From NCBI RefSeq assembly GCF_030129945.1, contig NZ_JARRAF010000007.1, positions 124,001-188,000 of the forward strand: 64,000 nucleotides of DNA. The letters are read 5' to 3'. Under the pieces are notes generated by a model. It was not told the DNA's origin. It ran no database searches and worked only from the letters and a program-made list of their open reading frames with translations. The translations under genes were made by a program, and so were the position numbers. Source of the DNA: Parachitinimonas caeni. Its GTDB lineage: Bacteria; Pseudomonadota; Gammaproteobacteria; Burkholderiales; Chitinimonadaceae. Positions 1 through 9,181 of this stretch are shown here, in pieces (position 1 is the first letter of the stretch; the number at the start of each line of letters is the position of its first letter).

Positions 1-222
1 AAGCGTAATCGTGGTTTGAACTCGTCTTTTATCGTTCGCAAGATTTCTTCTGGTGAAGGTGTTGAGCGTACATTCCAAACTTACTCCCCACTGGTGGCTG
101 CCATTGAGGTAAAGCGCCGTGGTGATGTTCGTCGCGCCAAGCTTTACTTCCTGCGTAGCCGTTCCGGCAAGGCTGCTCGTATCAAGGAAAAGCTGCCAAC
201 ACGTAAGGTTGCCGCAGAGTAA
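1..222 (+). CDS. rplS: 50S ribosomal protein L19, 3' part
   Basis: C-terminal part of ribosomal protein L19, a 50S subunit protein near the 30S-50S interface. The reading frame is open from the first base of the window, so the gene begins upstream. The visible 73 residues start [14 protein letters not shown] and include the family-typical stretch [13 protein letters not shown] and the basic tail [14 protein letters not shown]19 proteins are usually about 115-130 residues, so roughly 40-60 residues lie outside. A strong hairpin terminator follows 25 bases after the TAA stop, so this is the last gene of its operon (in most proteobacteria rpsP-rimM-trmD-rplS, which is family knowledge and not visible here). 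Confidence 0.95.
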   Translation, partial: KRNRGLNSSFIVRKISSGEGVERTFQTYSPLVAAIEVKRRGDVRRAKLYFLRSRSGKAARIKEKLPTRKVAAE

Positions 223-246
223 ATTCTACTCAAAGCACCGCACACC

Positions 247-280
247 AAAGCGCGAGACCATCAGGCTCGCGCTTTTGTCA
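247..280 (+). terminator. Rho-independent terminator of the rplS operon
   Basis: A perfect 10-bp stem (AAAGCGCGAG, 247-256, with CTCGCGCTTT, 265-274) encloses a 9-base loop and is followed by a short T-rich run. It lies directly downstream of rplS. Confidence 0.85.
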
Positions 281-334
281 TTTCAGACCTCTCCCATACA
301 ATTAGTAAACGGGTCATTTCTGGATGGCAATCCC

Positions 335-1987
335 ATGCAATTTCTACTCACTCTGATTTTCTATCTTGTCGCAGGGGCTTGTTTAGCCAGCCCAGAAGAC
401 CTCGTACAGACACATCAGATCGCCAAAGAAGTATCGCTACGTTTAGCCTTAAGTCGTATCGAACGGCTCCAACCAAAGCTTACATCTGATACCGAATGGG
501 CAGATTGGGAAGCGCTACGCTGGCAGGCGCTTCGGGAACTCAAACAGCCCGAGATGCTTTTAGAACGATTGCAAGCGCAGGAAGCGATGAAGGTAGAAGA
601 CGCGTCGCAAGCACTCTCTTGGACTTACCTTGCACATACCTTTAATGAGAAGAAGCAACACCCCATCAGCCAACTCGCAGGGCTCAACGCTATCTGGACG
701 ACAGCGGTAGATCCTCAAGCTCTGTCGTCACTGCGACTCCAGATCGTTGAAGCACAGCTCGCACAAAGGATGGGGGACGAAGCATATCGCTCGATGCTTC
801 GGTATCAACAAGATAAAGTGAGCCTCAACAAAGATGAAGCAGCAAACTTTGCTGTTGGCCTATTTACTATCGGTCAAGACAAGCTAGCGGCGACCTGGCT
901 AGATTTGTTAGACCCAAAGCACCCAGTTTTTTATCTAGTAGAACACAGGCTGAGCCGTATAAGCGGCCTCACCTTCACACAATACTTGACATCCCTGCCC
1001 GCCGACCGCCTACTTCAATACTTGCCGCTGATCAAACAGCAAGCGGCGAAAGCGCAGGACACCAGGCTCAATCTTTGGTTGGATGAACGTTTTCCAAACT
1101 CAACGCCAAATACGAAGGATCTATGGAGCAGCTACCGCCAAGTCGCGTTATCTCTGGGTAATGAAGCACAGCTACTAACAGGGGATGATGCGGCATGGTC
1201 CGCGCTATACAAGCAGTGGGAAAAGAAAGACGCACTCACTGCGCGTGCCATCCTTGCACACCAATCCATTACTGCCAGCACCGACGCAATGCGGCAGCAA
1301 AGTGCCGTGCGACTACTCCAGCAGCTCGTTGAACTTGGCCTAACCGATGCAGCATTCAGCCTATTTGGCGAGGGTAGCCAGTACAAGGTGCAAGAAGATA
1401 CCCAATTACGTTACCAACTCGGCATGCTGGCCGCATCCAGAAAGCTTTACCTCCTTGCCCATGACTACTGGCAAGACCTAAGCTTGCCGGCCGAAGAATC
1501 CAACATGTCCTTATGGTCGATTCGACAGGCGGAGGTATTGCTGCGTGCAGGGAAAGTAGAAAACACTGGAGCTTTGATAAGACAGATCATCAAAGACGAA
1601 ACGCCGATACCTGCTGAGCAGGTCCCTCAGGCGCTGGAAGTGGCTCGGCTAGCGGGTGACTCCGGCCACCAAGAGCTCGCTCTGGAGTTACTTGGTAATC
1701 TCGCCAGGCGCACAGCCGGCGATTTCAAAGCGAAAGTAGCCATGGTGCAGGGGCGCTTGCTGCTTGCCAAACAGCAATTTGTTGCCGCCGCAGATGCCTT
1801 TGCCAGTGCACTACTCCTGAGCAAGGATGTGGACTTGAAAAGAAATGCGCAGTCGCTTGCGGAAACATGCTTCCAAATCATCGGCTGGCCTGACCAACCA
1901 TACACTACGAAAAGTCACACCAGGACGGAGAAGCCTACGGATGCCCCATCACGCAACGACATTACCAAACGTGCCAAGCCTAACTGA
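335..1987 (+). CDS. Secreted helical-repeat protein of unknown function
   Basis: Protein of 550 residues that I do not recognise. The ATG at 335 is chosen because it opens a clear signal peptide (MQFLLTLIFYLVAGACLA, then SPEDL), predicting a periplasmic or outer-membrane-facing product. The frame is also open upstream into rplS, but that part has no coding character. The mature part is almost wholly alpha-helical, rich in Ala, Leu and Gln, with paired helices that look like divergent TPR units (for example ALEVARLAGDSGHQELALELLGNLARR near the C terminus). This suggests a scaffold or assembly role, but no catalytic motif is visible. The last 47 bases overlap the start of ogt, so the two are probably co-transcribed. 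Confidence 0.6.
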   Translation: MQFLLTLIFYLVAGACLASPEDLVQTHQIAKEVSLRLALSRIERLQPKLTSDTEWADWEALRWQALRELKQPEMLLERLQAQEAMKVEDASQALSWTYLAHTFNEKKQHPISQLAGLNAIWTTAVDPQALSSLRLQIVEAQLAQRMGDEAYRSMLRYQQDKVSLNKDEAANFAVGLFTIGQDKLAATWLDLLDPKHPVFYLVEHRLSRISGLTFTQYLTSLPADRLLQYLPLIKQQAAKAQDTRLNLWLDERFPNSTPNTKDLWSSYRQVALSLGNEAQLLTGDDAAWSALYKQWEKKDALTARAILAHQSITASTDAMRQQSAVRLLQQLVELGLTDAAFSLFGEGSQYKVQEDTQLRYQLGMLAASRKLYLLAHDYWQDLSLPAEESNMSLWSIRQAEVLLRAGKVENTGALIRQIIKDETPIPAEQVPQALEVARLAGDSGHQELALELLGNLARRTAGDFKAKVAMVQGRLLLAKQQFVAAADAFASALLLSKDVDLKRNAQSLAETCFQIIGWPDQPYTTKSHTRTEKPTDAPSRNDITKRAKPN

Positions 1988-2486
1988 CTCCGCTTCGTCG
2001 CTGCGATCCCAAACAGCACTTATTACTCCTATTGGGAAAATCTGTTTTGAAGCAGATGAACAGTACCTTTATCACCTCAACCTGTTTTGTGATGACAGCA
2101 CAGACATCAGGCACCCCACCAGTAGCCTGGCTCAGGAAATATGCAGACAAATCGCCGCCTATTTCAACCAGCCGTCCCATCACTTCCAGCTGCCGGTATA
2201 CCTTGAAGGTAGCGACCATCAACTAAAAGTCTGGCGCGCGATTTCCGAAATTGGCGCTGGCAACGTCAGTACCTACGGAGAACTCGCCGCACGTTGCCAA
2301 TCGAGTTCCCGCGCAGTTGGAACGGCATGTGGTCACAACCCCGTCCCGCTGATCATTCCTTGCCATCGGGTAGTCGCAGCCACTGGACTTGGCGGCTTCG
2401 CAGGAGGGAAAACCGAAGACACCTTGCGGATAAAACGCTGGTTGCTCACCCACGAACTTTTTGCTAACAAAATGATTGCCAAATAA
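1941..2486 (+). CDS. ogt: Methylated-DNA--[protein]-cysteine S-methyltransferase
   Basis: Suicide DNA-repair protein that transfers the alkyl group from O6-alkylguanine or O4-alkylthymine to its own cysteine. The 181-residue product has the typical N-terminal ribonuclease-H-like region and the C-terminal DNA-binding domain: KVWRAISEIGAGNVSTYGELA (wing-helix), then the active-site motif IIPCHRVV with the acceptor Cys at about residue 141, and GLGGFAGG after it. The length fits Ogt without an Ada N-terminal domain. The start at ATG 1941 overlaps the upstream gene by 47 bases in another frame; later ATGs would remove conserved N-terminal sequence, though that region is weakly conserved. The call could equally be named adaB or mgt. 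Confidence 0.9.
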   Translation: MPHHATTLPNVPSLTDSASSLRSQTALITPIGKICFEADEQYLYHLNLFCDDSTDIRHPTSSLAQEICRQIAAYFNQPSHHFQLPVYLEGSDHQLKVWRAISEIGAGNVSTYGELAARCQSSSRAVGTACGHNPVPLIIPCHRVVAATGLGGFAGGKTEDTLRIKRWLLTHELFANKMIAK

Positions 2487-2510
2487 TATGCCGTTGGATT
2501 TTCCATCCAC

Positions 2511-2545
2511 CAAAAGAAAAAGCCGTTCAACACTTGCTGAACGGC
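2511..2545 (-). terminator. Terminator between convergent ogt and clpA
   Basis: An 8-bp stem, GCCGTTCA (2522-2529) and TGAACGGC (2538-2545). Read on the minus strand it is followed by a T-rich run (complement of CAAAAGAAAAA, 2511-2521), so it works best as the terminator of clpA, about 70 bases past its stop. Confidence 0.7.
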
Positions 2546-2615
2546 CGTCTTGATACCAACCAGGTCCAGAGACCAGCTAGCACGAACAAATCGTCAAGCC
2601 CGATATCCTTCCCAT

Positions 2616-4892
2616 TTAAGCGCTCGCAGCGGCTTCTACCTGATCAGACTTGATATCAAGCAGCACCTTACCTTGATCATCCACATCAATCTCGACTTCA
2701 CCACCACTGGCCAACCGCCCGAACAACAACTCATCAGCAAGGGCCTTTCGGATGGTATCCTGAATGAGCCGCGCCATCGGACGAGCCCCCATGAGAGGGT
2801 CAAAACCCTTCTTCGCCAAATAAGCGCGCAGCGCAGGAGTAAAGCGGGCCTCGACCTTCTTGTCGTGCAACTGTCCCTCAAGTTGCATCAAGAATTTATC
2901 GACAACCTGCATGATGATTTCGTGATTCAGCGCAGCAAATGACACTATCGCATCAAGCCGATTACGGAACTCTGGTGTAAACAGTCGCTTGATCTCCTGC
3001 AACTCGTCACCGACAGATTTATTCAGCGTAAAGCCGATACTCGATTTGTTCAGCGCCTCTGCACCCGCATTGGTAGTCATGACGATGATGACATTTCGGA
3101 AATCAGACTTGCGGCCGTTGTTATCAGTCAGCGTGCCATGGTCCATCACCTGCAGCAGCACATTGAAAATGTCGGGATGTGCTTTCTCGATTTCATCCAG
3201 AAGCAATACGGCATAGGGATGCTTGGTAATGGCCTCGGTCAACAACCCGCCTTGCTCAAACCCAACATAACCGGGAGGAGCACCAATCAGTCTCGATACG
3301 GCATGCCTCTCCATGTATTCGGACATATCGAAGCGAATTAGCTCTACACCCAGCGTGTACGCAAGTTGACGAGCGACCTCAGTCTTGCCAACCCCAGTCG
3401 GACCAGAGAATAGGAAAGAACCAATCGGTTTCTGAGGATTACCAAGTCCAGACCGGGCCATCTTGATCGCCGATGACAGCGCATCAATCGCCGCATCCTG
3501 ACCAAACACCACAGATTTCAGATCACGATCCAGCGTCTTCAGAGCATTTCTATCATCGGAAGACACGTTCTTGGGCGGGATTCGCGCAATCTTGGCAACG
3601 ATCTCCTCAATCTCATGTTTGCTGATGGTTCTCTTTTGCCGCGACTTGGGCAGAATGCGCTGAGCAGCACCAGCCTCATCAATCACATCAATCGCCTTGT
3701 CCGGCAGATGCCGATCATTGATGTATTTCGCCGACAATTCAGCGGCAGTAGACAAGGCGGCATGCGTGTACTTGACGCCATGGTGCTCTTCAAAGCGCGA
3801 TTTGAGTCCCTTCAGGATTTCGACAGTCTGCTCAATCGTCGGCTCGATAATATCGACCTTCTGGAAACGTCTCGATAAGGCATTATCTTTCTCGAAAATA
3901 CCGCGAAATTCGTTATAAGTTGTAGCGCCAATACATTTCAGGGCGCCATTCGACAATGCCGGCTTGAGCAGATTGGAAGCATCAAGCGTCCCGCCAGAGG
4001 CAGCACCCGCCCCCACCAGAGTATGAATTTCGTCGATGAAGAGAATGGCTTTGCGGTCTTCGGTCAGCTGCTTAATAACCGCTTTCAACCGCTGCTCGAA
4101 GTCTCCGCGATACTTGGTACCAGCCAGCAAAGCGCCCATATCCAAGGCATAGACGGTGGACTCCGCCAAGATATCCGGCACGCTTCCTTCGATAATCCGA
4201 CGAGCCAAACCCTCCGCAATGGCCGTCTTGCCCACCCCCGCTTCCCCTACCAGTAAGGGATTGTTCTTGCGGCGACGGCAAAGAATCTGAATCACACGCT
4301 CCAATTCAGACTCTCGCCCTATTAGCGGGTCAATGCGCCCAGCCAGTGCCTGCTGATTCAGGTTCTGCGTAAAACTTTCGAGTGCTCCGTGGGTAGCCTG
4401 CTCGGCCTCGGCCTCATGTTCGTGGTCTGGCTTCTGCGGCTGGCTAGGCGCCTGCGGCGACACCTTGCTGATGCCGTGCGATATGTAATTGACAACATCC
4501 AGCCGGGTAACGCCCTGCTGATGCAGGAAGTAGACGGCATGAGAATCTTTCTCACCAAAGATGGCCACCAACACATTCGCGCCGGTCACCTCCTTCTTGC
4601 CTGATGACTGCACATGCAGGATAGCCCGCTGAATAACGCGCTGAAAACCGATTGTGGGCTGGGTTTCCACCTCCCCACTACCAGCGACCAGCGGCGTATG
4701 TTGCGCCACAAAATCACTCAGGCTCTTACGCAGTTCTTCGATATTGGCAGCACAAGCGCGTAACACCTCTGCAGCGCTTGGGTTGTCGAGCATTGCCAAT
4801 AAGAGGTGCTCCACGGTGATATATTCATGACGCTTCTGGCGTGCATCCATAAAAGCCATGTGGAGGCTTACTTCCAGTTCTTGGGCGATCAT
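2616..4892 (-). CDS. clpA: ATP-dependent Clp protease ATP-binding subunit ClpA
   Basis: AAA+ unfoldase that feeds proteins to the ClpP peptidase, directed to N-degron substrates by ClpS. The 758-residue protein matches ClpA in length and order: N-terminal double Clp repeat ([14 protein letters not shown] onwards), first AAA module with Walker A GEAGVGKT at about 215-220 and Walker [11 protein letters not shown], and second module with GPTGVGKT at about 497-502 and [10 protein letters not shown]. The start at 4892 is preferred over an upstream in-frame codon because MIAQELE matches the family N terminus and its ATG overlaps the clpS stop by one base (TGATG), implying translational coupling. 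No ClpB-type middle coiled coil is present, which separates it from ClpB. Confidence 0.97.
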   Translation of the reverse strand: MIAQELEVSLHMAFMDARQKRHEYITVEHLLLAMLDNPSAAEVLRACAANIEELRKSLSDFVAQHTPLVAGSGEVETQPTIGFQRVIQRAILHVQSSGKKEVTGANVLVAIFGEKDSHAVYFLHQQGVTRLDVVNYISHGISKVSPQAPSQPQKPDHEHEAEAEQATHGALESFTQNLNQQALAGRIDPLIGRESELERVIQILCRRRKNNPLLVGEAGVGKTAIAEGLARRIIEGSVPDILAESTVYALDMGALLAGTKYRGDFEQRLKAVIKQLTEDRKAILFIDEIHTLVGAGAASGGTLDASNLLKPALSNGALKCIGATTYNEFRGIFEKDNALSRRFQKVDIIEPTIEQTVEILKGLKSRFEEHHGVKYTHAALSTAAELSAKYINDRHLPDKAIDVIDEAGAAQRILPKSRQKRTISKHEIEEIVAKIARIPPKNVSSDDRNALKTLDRDLKSVVFGQDAAIDALSSAIKMARSGLGNPQKPIGSFLFSGPTGVGKTEVARQLAYTLGVELIRFDMSEYMERHAVSRLIGAPPGYVGFEQGGLLTEAITKHPYAVLLLDEIEKAHPDIFNVLLQVMDHGTLTDNNGRKSDFRNVIIVMTTNAGAEALNKSSIGFTLNKSVGDELQEIKRLFTPEFRNRLDAIVSFAALNHEIIMQVVDKFLMQLEGQLHDKKVEARFTPALRAYLAKKGFDPLMGARPMARLIQDTIRKALADELLFGRLASGGEVEIDVDDQGKVLLDIKSDQVEAAASA

Positions 4893-5200
4893 CAGTTTTC
4901 CTCCATGACACATTGCAGCGGGTGCTGATGCTGCCGCGCGAATTCAATCACCTGGTCCACTTTGGTGGCCGCGATATCTTTAGGGTAGACCCCGCAGACA
5001 CCTTTTCCTTCAGTATGTACCTTCAGCATGATCCTTGTTGCCTGTTCACGGTCTTTGCTGAAGAACTGCTGGAGTACGATCACGACGAAGTCCATCGGCG
5101 TAAAGTCATCGTTAAGCAGCATCACCTTGTAAAGCGGTGGTGGCTTGAGGCGCGTAGGCGCCTTGGCGAGTTCAACGCCGTCATCATTCTTTGTCGTCAT
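4892..5200 (-). CDS. clpS: ATP-dependent Clp protease adaptor ClpS
   Basis: Small adaptor that binds N-end-rule substrates and hands them to ClpA. The 102 residues include the core [28 protein letters not shown], with the N-degron pocket residues of the [11 protein letters not shown] segment, then [24 protein letters not shown] and a short C-terminal tail. The flexible N terminus ([17 protein letters not shown]) is typical. It is the first gene of the clpS-clpA operon and sits divergently from the cold-shock gene. The clpA start codon overlaps its stop. Confidence 0.97.
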   Translation of the reverse strand: MTTKNDDGVELAKAPTRLKPPPLYKVMLLNDDFTPMDFVVIVLQQFFSKDREQATRIMLKVHTEGKGVCGVYPKDIAATKVDQVIEFARQHQHPLQCVMEEN

Positions 5201-5323
5201 CAGGTTGAAAGAGTAAGAGCAGTAAACATCCTACCCTTAATTTTGGCTTTCCCAGGGCATTTTTCAAGAGAGGATAATTGACGGAACTTTTGTCGCGAAT
5301 AAGGATCAAAGCGCGCATCGCGC

Positions 5324-5352
5324 TTGACGCACGCCACGAAATGAGCGTAAAA
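5324..5352 (+). promoter_or_regulatory. Candidate promoter with long 5' leader for the cold-shock gene
   Basis: In the 317-base gap between clpS and the cold-shock gene, TTGACG (5324-5329) is followed 17 bases later by GTAAAA (5347-5352). The -35 is good and the -10 weak. A transcript from about 5360 would carry a leader near 155-160 bases, close to the long leader known for E. coli cspA mRNA. This is inference from spacing only. Nothing else with coding character is seen in the gap. Confidence 0.35.
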
Positions 5353-5517
5353 AGCCGGGGTGTTTGAATTCAAGTTTTTTGCAGCACCGGCGGTGTCGGC
5401 AGTACCGCAGTTTCTACTGCAGCGGTCGTCCAAGCTTGGCTTGTTTTGCGAGTCTTGATCCTCAAACCTTTTTGGGGTAAGCCCCGTTACCTTAGAAACT
5501 TGTTAGGATAGATGCAA

Positions 5518-5724
5518 ATGGCAACTGGTACTGTGAAATGGTTCAATGACTCCAAAGGCTACGGCTTCATTACGCCCGACGACGGTGGAGAGGATCTGTT
5601 CGCACACTTCTCGGCAATTTCAAACGTTTCTGGTTTCAAGACGCTCAAGGAAGGCCAAAAGGTTTCATTTGAAGTGACCCAAGGTCCAAAGGGCAAGCAA
5701 GCTTCCAACATTCAGGTGATGTAA
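5518..5724 (+). CDS. cspA: Cold-shock domain protein (CspA family)
   Basis: Small single-domain nucleic-acid-binding protein that melts RNA structure, often induced by cold or at stationary phase. The 68 residues form one cold-shock domain with both RNA-binding motifs: RNP1 KGYGFITP and RNP2 DLFAHFSAI, preceded by [12 protein letters not shown] place the start at 5518 (MATGTVKW) because the purine-rich TTAGGA at 5503-5508 is about 9 bases upstream of it but only 3 from the alternative ATG at 5512. The gene stands alone between a long leader and its own terminator. The exact paralogue name is uncertain, since such genomes usually carry several. Confidence 0.93.
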   Translation: MATGTVKWFNDSKGYGFITPDDGGEDLFAHFSAISNVSGFKTLKEGQKVSFEVTQGPKGKQASNIQVM

Positions 5725-5767
5725 GAAGCTGCCGGGGCCTCTCGCAAGAAAGGTTCCTGCACCAGAC

Positions 5768-5800
5768 AAAAAGCCTGCAACAATCGTTGCGGGCTTTTTG
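5768..5800 (+). terminator. Rho-independent terminator of the cold-shock gene
   Basis: A 14-bp stem (5768-5781 with 5786-5799, one T-G wobble) around an AATC loop. The descending arm itself ends in TTTTT. Confidence 0.9.
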
Positions 5801-5867
5801 TTTGTCGAGTCAGACCATGCCGAATCTGATCGACGCTGTTTTTCTTATCAATTCCGCATCGGCAATT

Positions 5868-7259
5868 ATGAGCCCTCTCGAATTACGTGCCTCCGCCGGT
5901 CTTGCCGGCCTGTATGCCCTGCGAATGCTTGGCATGTTCCTCATCCTTCCTGTGTTTGCCATTTACGCCTCGCAGCTGCCCGGTGGCGACAACCATAGCT
6001 TGGTAGGCATTGCTCTGGGTGCTTACGGGTTGACCCAAGCGCTGTTCCAACTACCGTTCGGCATGCTGTCAGACCGGATTGGTCGCAAACGCGTCATCTA
6101 CATTGGCTTGCTTTTGCTGGCGATCGGCAGCGCAGTATGTGCGCTGGCTCCCAATATCCAATGGATCATCATCGGCCGTTCGCTTCAGGGTGCCGGAGCC
6201 ATTTCGGCCGCGCTGATGGCCTTGCTGGCCGACCTCACACGGGAAGAAATCCGTACCATGGCCATGGCTATGGTTGGTGCTTCCATCGGAGTGACGTTTG
6301 CTGTTTCGTTGGTAATCGCCCCAGCGCTGATCGAATGGATTGGATTGCCCGGTGTCTTTGCCTTGACCGGCGCCCTGGCCATCGCAGGCATGATCGGCGT
6401 CTGGCAGATCATTCCCAAGCCAGCCCTATCGCGTTTTCACTCAGATACGGAAGCCAATATCTCCAAACTGCCTCAGTCTCTCCGACATCCGCAGCTGGCA
6501 CGTCTCAACTACGGAATCTTTGCCTTGCATGCTGCCCAGATGGCCATGTTCGTCACCATGCCGCTGGCGTTGCAGCACACCGGGCATCTGCCGGTGGCCA
6601 AGCACTGGCAAGTCTACCTACCGGTGGTCGTTCTGGGTTTTCTCTGCATGATCCCGGCTGTGATCTACGGCGAAAAGAAACACCAGCTCAAGCGGGTATT
6701 TGTCGCAGCGGTCGCTTTGATGTTGATCGCTCAGTTAGGAATGGCGTTTGCCCTGCATAGCTTCTGGCAGATTGTCTTGTTCCTGGCAATTTACTTCATC
6801 GCATTCAATGTACTGGAAGCCACGCTCCCCTCACTCATTTCCAAAATCGCTCCGGCAGATGCACGCGGCACAGCCATAGGCGTCTATAACACAGCACAGT
6901 CATTAGGCATCTTTATCGGTGCCAGCGCCGGAGGTTGGCTCTACCACTACGCAGGCACCTCGGCCGTATTCGTCTTCTGTGTGGTGCTGATGAGCATATG
7001 GCTGTGGGTAGCGATGGGTATGCGACCACCCGAGCCGGTGAGAACCAAGTTATTCCATATAGGCGAGAGCTGGGCTGGGGATGCACGTTTGCTGTCTGCC
7101 CAACTGGGAAGTGTCCGTGGGGTACGGGAAGCAGTGGTGATTCTGGATGAGCGCGTCGCCTACCTGAAGGTCTCACAGGATGGATGGGACGAAGCCGCTG
7201 CCTCAGCCTTGATAGCAACAACCGAAGCTGCTACAAGCTCCAGTAGCCCTACGCCTTGA
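5868..7259 (+). CDS. yajR: MFS transporter of the YajR type
   Basis: Inner-membrane major facilitator transporter of 463 residues, probably a proton-driven drug or metabolite exporter. The start at 5868 (MSPLELRASAGLAGLYALRMLGMF) is chosen because it aligns the first helix with YajR-type proteins; the frame is open further upstream through the preceding terminator, which cannot be coding. Motif A is clear in loop 2-3 (GMLSDRIGRKRV) and motif C-like glycines follow in helix 5. About twelve hydrophobic helices are followed by a soluble tail of about 60 residues (LLSAQLGSVRGVREAVVILDERVAYLKVS) that resembles the small ferredoxin-like YAM domain of E. coli YajR. The substrate is unknown. No ribosome binding site stands out before this ATG. 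Confidence 0.8.
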   Translation: MSPLELRASAGLAGLYALRMLGMFLILPVFAIYASQLPGGDNHSLVGIALGAYGLTQALFQLPFGMLSDRIGRKRVIYIGLLLLAIGSAVCALAPNIQWIIIGRSLQGAGAISAALMALLADLTREEIRTMAMAMVGASIGVTFAVSLVIAPALIEWIGLPGVFALTGALAIAGMIGVWQIIPKPALSRFHSDTEANISKLPQSLRHPQLARLNYGIFALHAAQMAMFVTMPLALQHTGHLPVAKHWQVYLPVVVLGFLCMIPAVIYGEKKHQLKRVFVAAVALMLIAQLGMAFALHSFWQIVLFLAIYFIAFNVLEATLPSLISKIAPADARGTAIGVYNTAQSLGIFIGASAGGWLYHYAGTSAVFVFCVVLMSIWLWVAMGMRPPEPVRTKLFHIGESWAGDARLLSAQLGSVRGVREAVVILDERVAYLKVSQDGWDEAAASALIATTEAATSSSSPTP

Positions 7260-7330
7260 TCCGCATTCGGATATGTCCAACTGCCGCACCACCCTCACCG
7301 GCGGTCATTCCGCCAGAAAGAGAGTCTGCA

Positions 7331-7609
7331 ATGAAGTCGATGTTGTTTATTGCCTTATGCCTATCCGCCAGCTTGGCGGCCGCCGCTGACGATGCTGCGC
7401 CCAACAAGCAGCAGAACAAGATGGCGCAATGCAATCAGGAAGCCGGCGACAAAAAAGGCCCTGAGCGCAAGCAGTTCATGTCCGACTGCCTGAAAAACAA
7501 GCAAAAGGCTCAGCAAGAGAAAATGAAGGCATGTAACAAGGATGCCGAAGGCAAAAAGGGAGCGGAACGCAAAGAGTTCATGGCTACCTGCCTGAAGAAA
7601 GACAGCTGA
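7331..7609 (+). CDS. PsiF-repeat periplasmic protein
   Basis: Small exported protein of 92 residues. A signal peptide (MKSMLFIALCLSASLAAA) is followed by two PsiF repeats: MAQCNQEAGDKKGPERKQF with MSDCLK, and MKACNKDAEGKKGAERKEF with MATCLK. Each repeat has two cysteines about 22 residues apart, probably forming disulfides in the periplasm. E. coli psiF is induced by phosphate starvation, but the function of the family is not known. The start at 7331 is chosen for the signal peptide. The gene follows the MFS gene by about 70 bases and ends at a strong terminator. Confidence 0.88.
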   Translation: MKSMLFIALCLSASLAAAADDAAPNKQQNKMAQCNQEAGDKKGPERKQFMSDCLKNKQKAQQEKMKACNKDAEGKKGAERKEFMATCLKKDS

Positions 7610-7622
7610 AGTACATAGTCTC

Positions 7623-7658
7623 AAACAGCAACGGCCACTGATGTGGCCGTTGCTGTTT
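7623..7658. terminator. Strong bidirectional hairpin terminator
   Basis: A perfect 16-bp stem, 7623-7638 with 7643-7658, and a TGAT loop, flanked by AAA on one side and TTT on the other. It separates the PsiF gene from the convergent REC-EAL gene and can serve both. Confidence 0.88.
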
Positions 7659-7684
7659 GGTGATCGGCGTTGGCAGGCATACCG

Positions 7685-8911
7685 TCAGGCAAGCGATGGC
7701 CGGGGAGGTCTCAAATGGCGGGTTCCCTGACGCAGCCAGTTGGCCAGCTCTTCCCCCGGCATCGGGGTTGCTACGTAAAAGCCTTGGGCAACATCGCAAC
7801 CGAGGATACGAATGAGCTGCCAATCATTGGCAAGCTCCACTCCCTCCGCCACGGTAGTCAGCTGTAGTTTCTTGCCCATCTCGATCGTACTTTGCAGCAT
7901 GACCTGCAAGTGCGGTTTTTCAGAGGCACCGTGAACAAGCGAGCGATCTATCTTGAGTTCGGTAAAGGGAATGCGGGCCAGTTGCTGCATCGACGAGAAC
8001 CCTGTCCCAAAATCATCAATCGCCAGCCCAAAACCCTTCAAACGCAGGCGGGCCAAGGTGCCGAGAGAAAGCGCCACATCGGACATCACTGCCGTTTCGG
8101 TAATTTCCAGAATCAGGTATTTGGCTTCGACACCGACCTTACCTGCGATTACTGACACACGGTCCGCCAGATCGGGCGATGCCAGCGAGCGTGCGGACAA
8201 ATTGACCGCGACGCTGATGGCCATACCACGCGAATGCCATTCTCTGAGTTGACGTAACGCCGTCTCAATCACGAATTCGGTCAACGGCTCGATCAGGCCA
8301 GTCTCTTCGGCCAGATGCACAAACTGATCAGGCAGAACAAATCCATATTGCGGATGTTGCCAGCGGATCAATGCCTCGACACCACGCATGACGCCAGAGT
8401 GTGTTGTGACTTTAGGCTGGTAATAGACTTGCAGCTGCCCAGCCGTTAACGCTGTTTTCAACTCTTCTGCCGTGCAGCGTGGCGGAGGAGGGGTCTGGCT
8501 GCTGACAACTTCACCTTCCGGCCGATATTTGGCCAATAACGCCTGCAATCCATTTATCGACAGAGGTTTTTGGGCAATACCAAGCACCGTCAGGCCATGT
8601 TCCTGCGCCATTGTTTCCACCGATGCCAGCAGAGCGGTCTCCCGGCTACTCACAACCACCAGTGCATGGGCAAGCTTGCGCTGGGCCAGGTGACGAATCA
8701 GATCGACGCCATCCATGCCGGGCATTTCAAGATCGGTCATGATGATGTCCGGACAGCGCTCGACCGTTGCCAGCAAATCCAGCGCAGACTGGCCATCTTC
8801 GGCTTCGAGTACATTCCGCACGTTCAGACTGCCGAGCAGGTCAACGGCGTGCATCCGTTGCACCGCACTATCTTCAACCACCATTACCGTGAGTTGTTCG
8901 AAGCCGCTCAT
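7685..8911 (-). CDS. Response regulator with EAL domain (c-di-GMP phosphodiesterase)
   Basis: Cytoplasmic protein of 408 residues: a receiver domain at 1-125 with phospho-acceptor Asp60 (DIIMTDLEMPGMDG), then an EAL domain at about 150-395. The EAL catalytic motifs are present: GVEALIRW, VNLSARSL, ILEITETAV, IDDFGTGFSSMQQL, ELKIDRSLV and TVAEGVE. It should therefore hydrolyse cyclic di-GMP, with activity set by phosphorylation. It lies 270 bases downstream of cheB on the same strand, so it may be driven by CheA-dependent phosphotransfer, linking chemotaxis signalling to c-di-GMP; that link is inference. No GGDEF domain is present. Confidence 0.9.
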   Translation of the reverse strand: MSGFEQLTVMVVEDSAVQRMHAVDLLGSLNVRNVLEAEDGQSALDLLATVERCPDIIMTDLEMPGMDGVDLIRHLAQRKLAHALVVVSSRETALLASVETMAQEHGLTVLGIAQKPLSINGLQALLAKYRPEGEVVSSQTPPPPRCTAEELKTALTAGQLQVYYQPKVTTHSGVMRGVEALIRWQHPQYGFVLPDQFVHLAEETGLIEPLTEFVIETALRQLREWHSRGMAISVAVNLSARSLASPDLADRVSVIAGKVGVEAKYLILEITETAVMSDVALSLGTLARLRLKGFGLAIDDFGTGFSSMQQLARIPFTELKIDRSLVHGASEKPHLQVMLQSTIEMGKKLQLTTVAEGVELANDWQLIRILGCDVAQGFYVATPMPGEELANWLRQGTRHLRPPRPSLA

Positions 8912-9181
8912 ATTTGCTTCCGCAGTCTCTGTCGCCGGCCTGTCTGCCCGGCATCAGCCGGTATGCACACGCCACAGCTCCCATTCCACTCGCCCTGTTA
9001 TCAGCCCTGCCCACCCGGCAGCAGCCCTGGCAGCCAACCTGGCACCGGACCTTGATCGCCGCAGCAACCTGCCCTGGCGCTCATTGGCGGGGGCTCATTC
9101 TGGGAAATCAATGGCCTTTGCCAACTACCGGTTAACTTCTTATCCCATCATAGATGCCGACTCGATAAAGCCAAGGCCACG

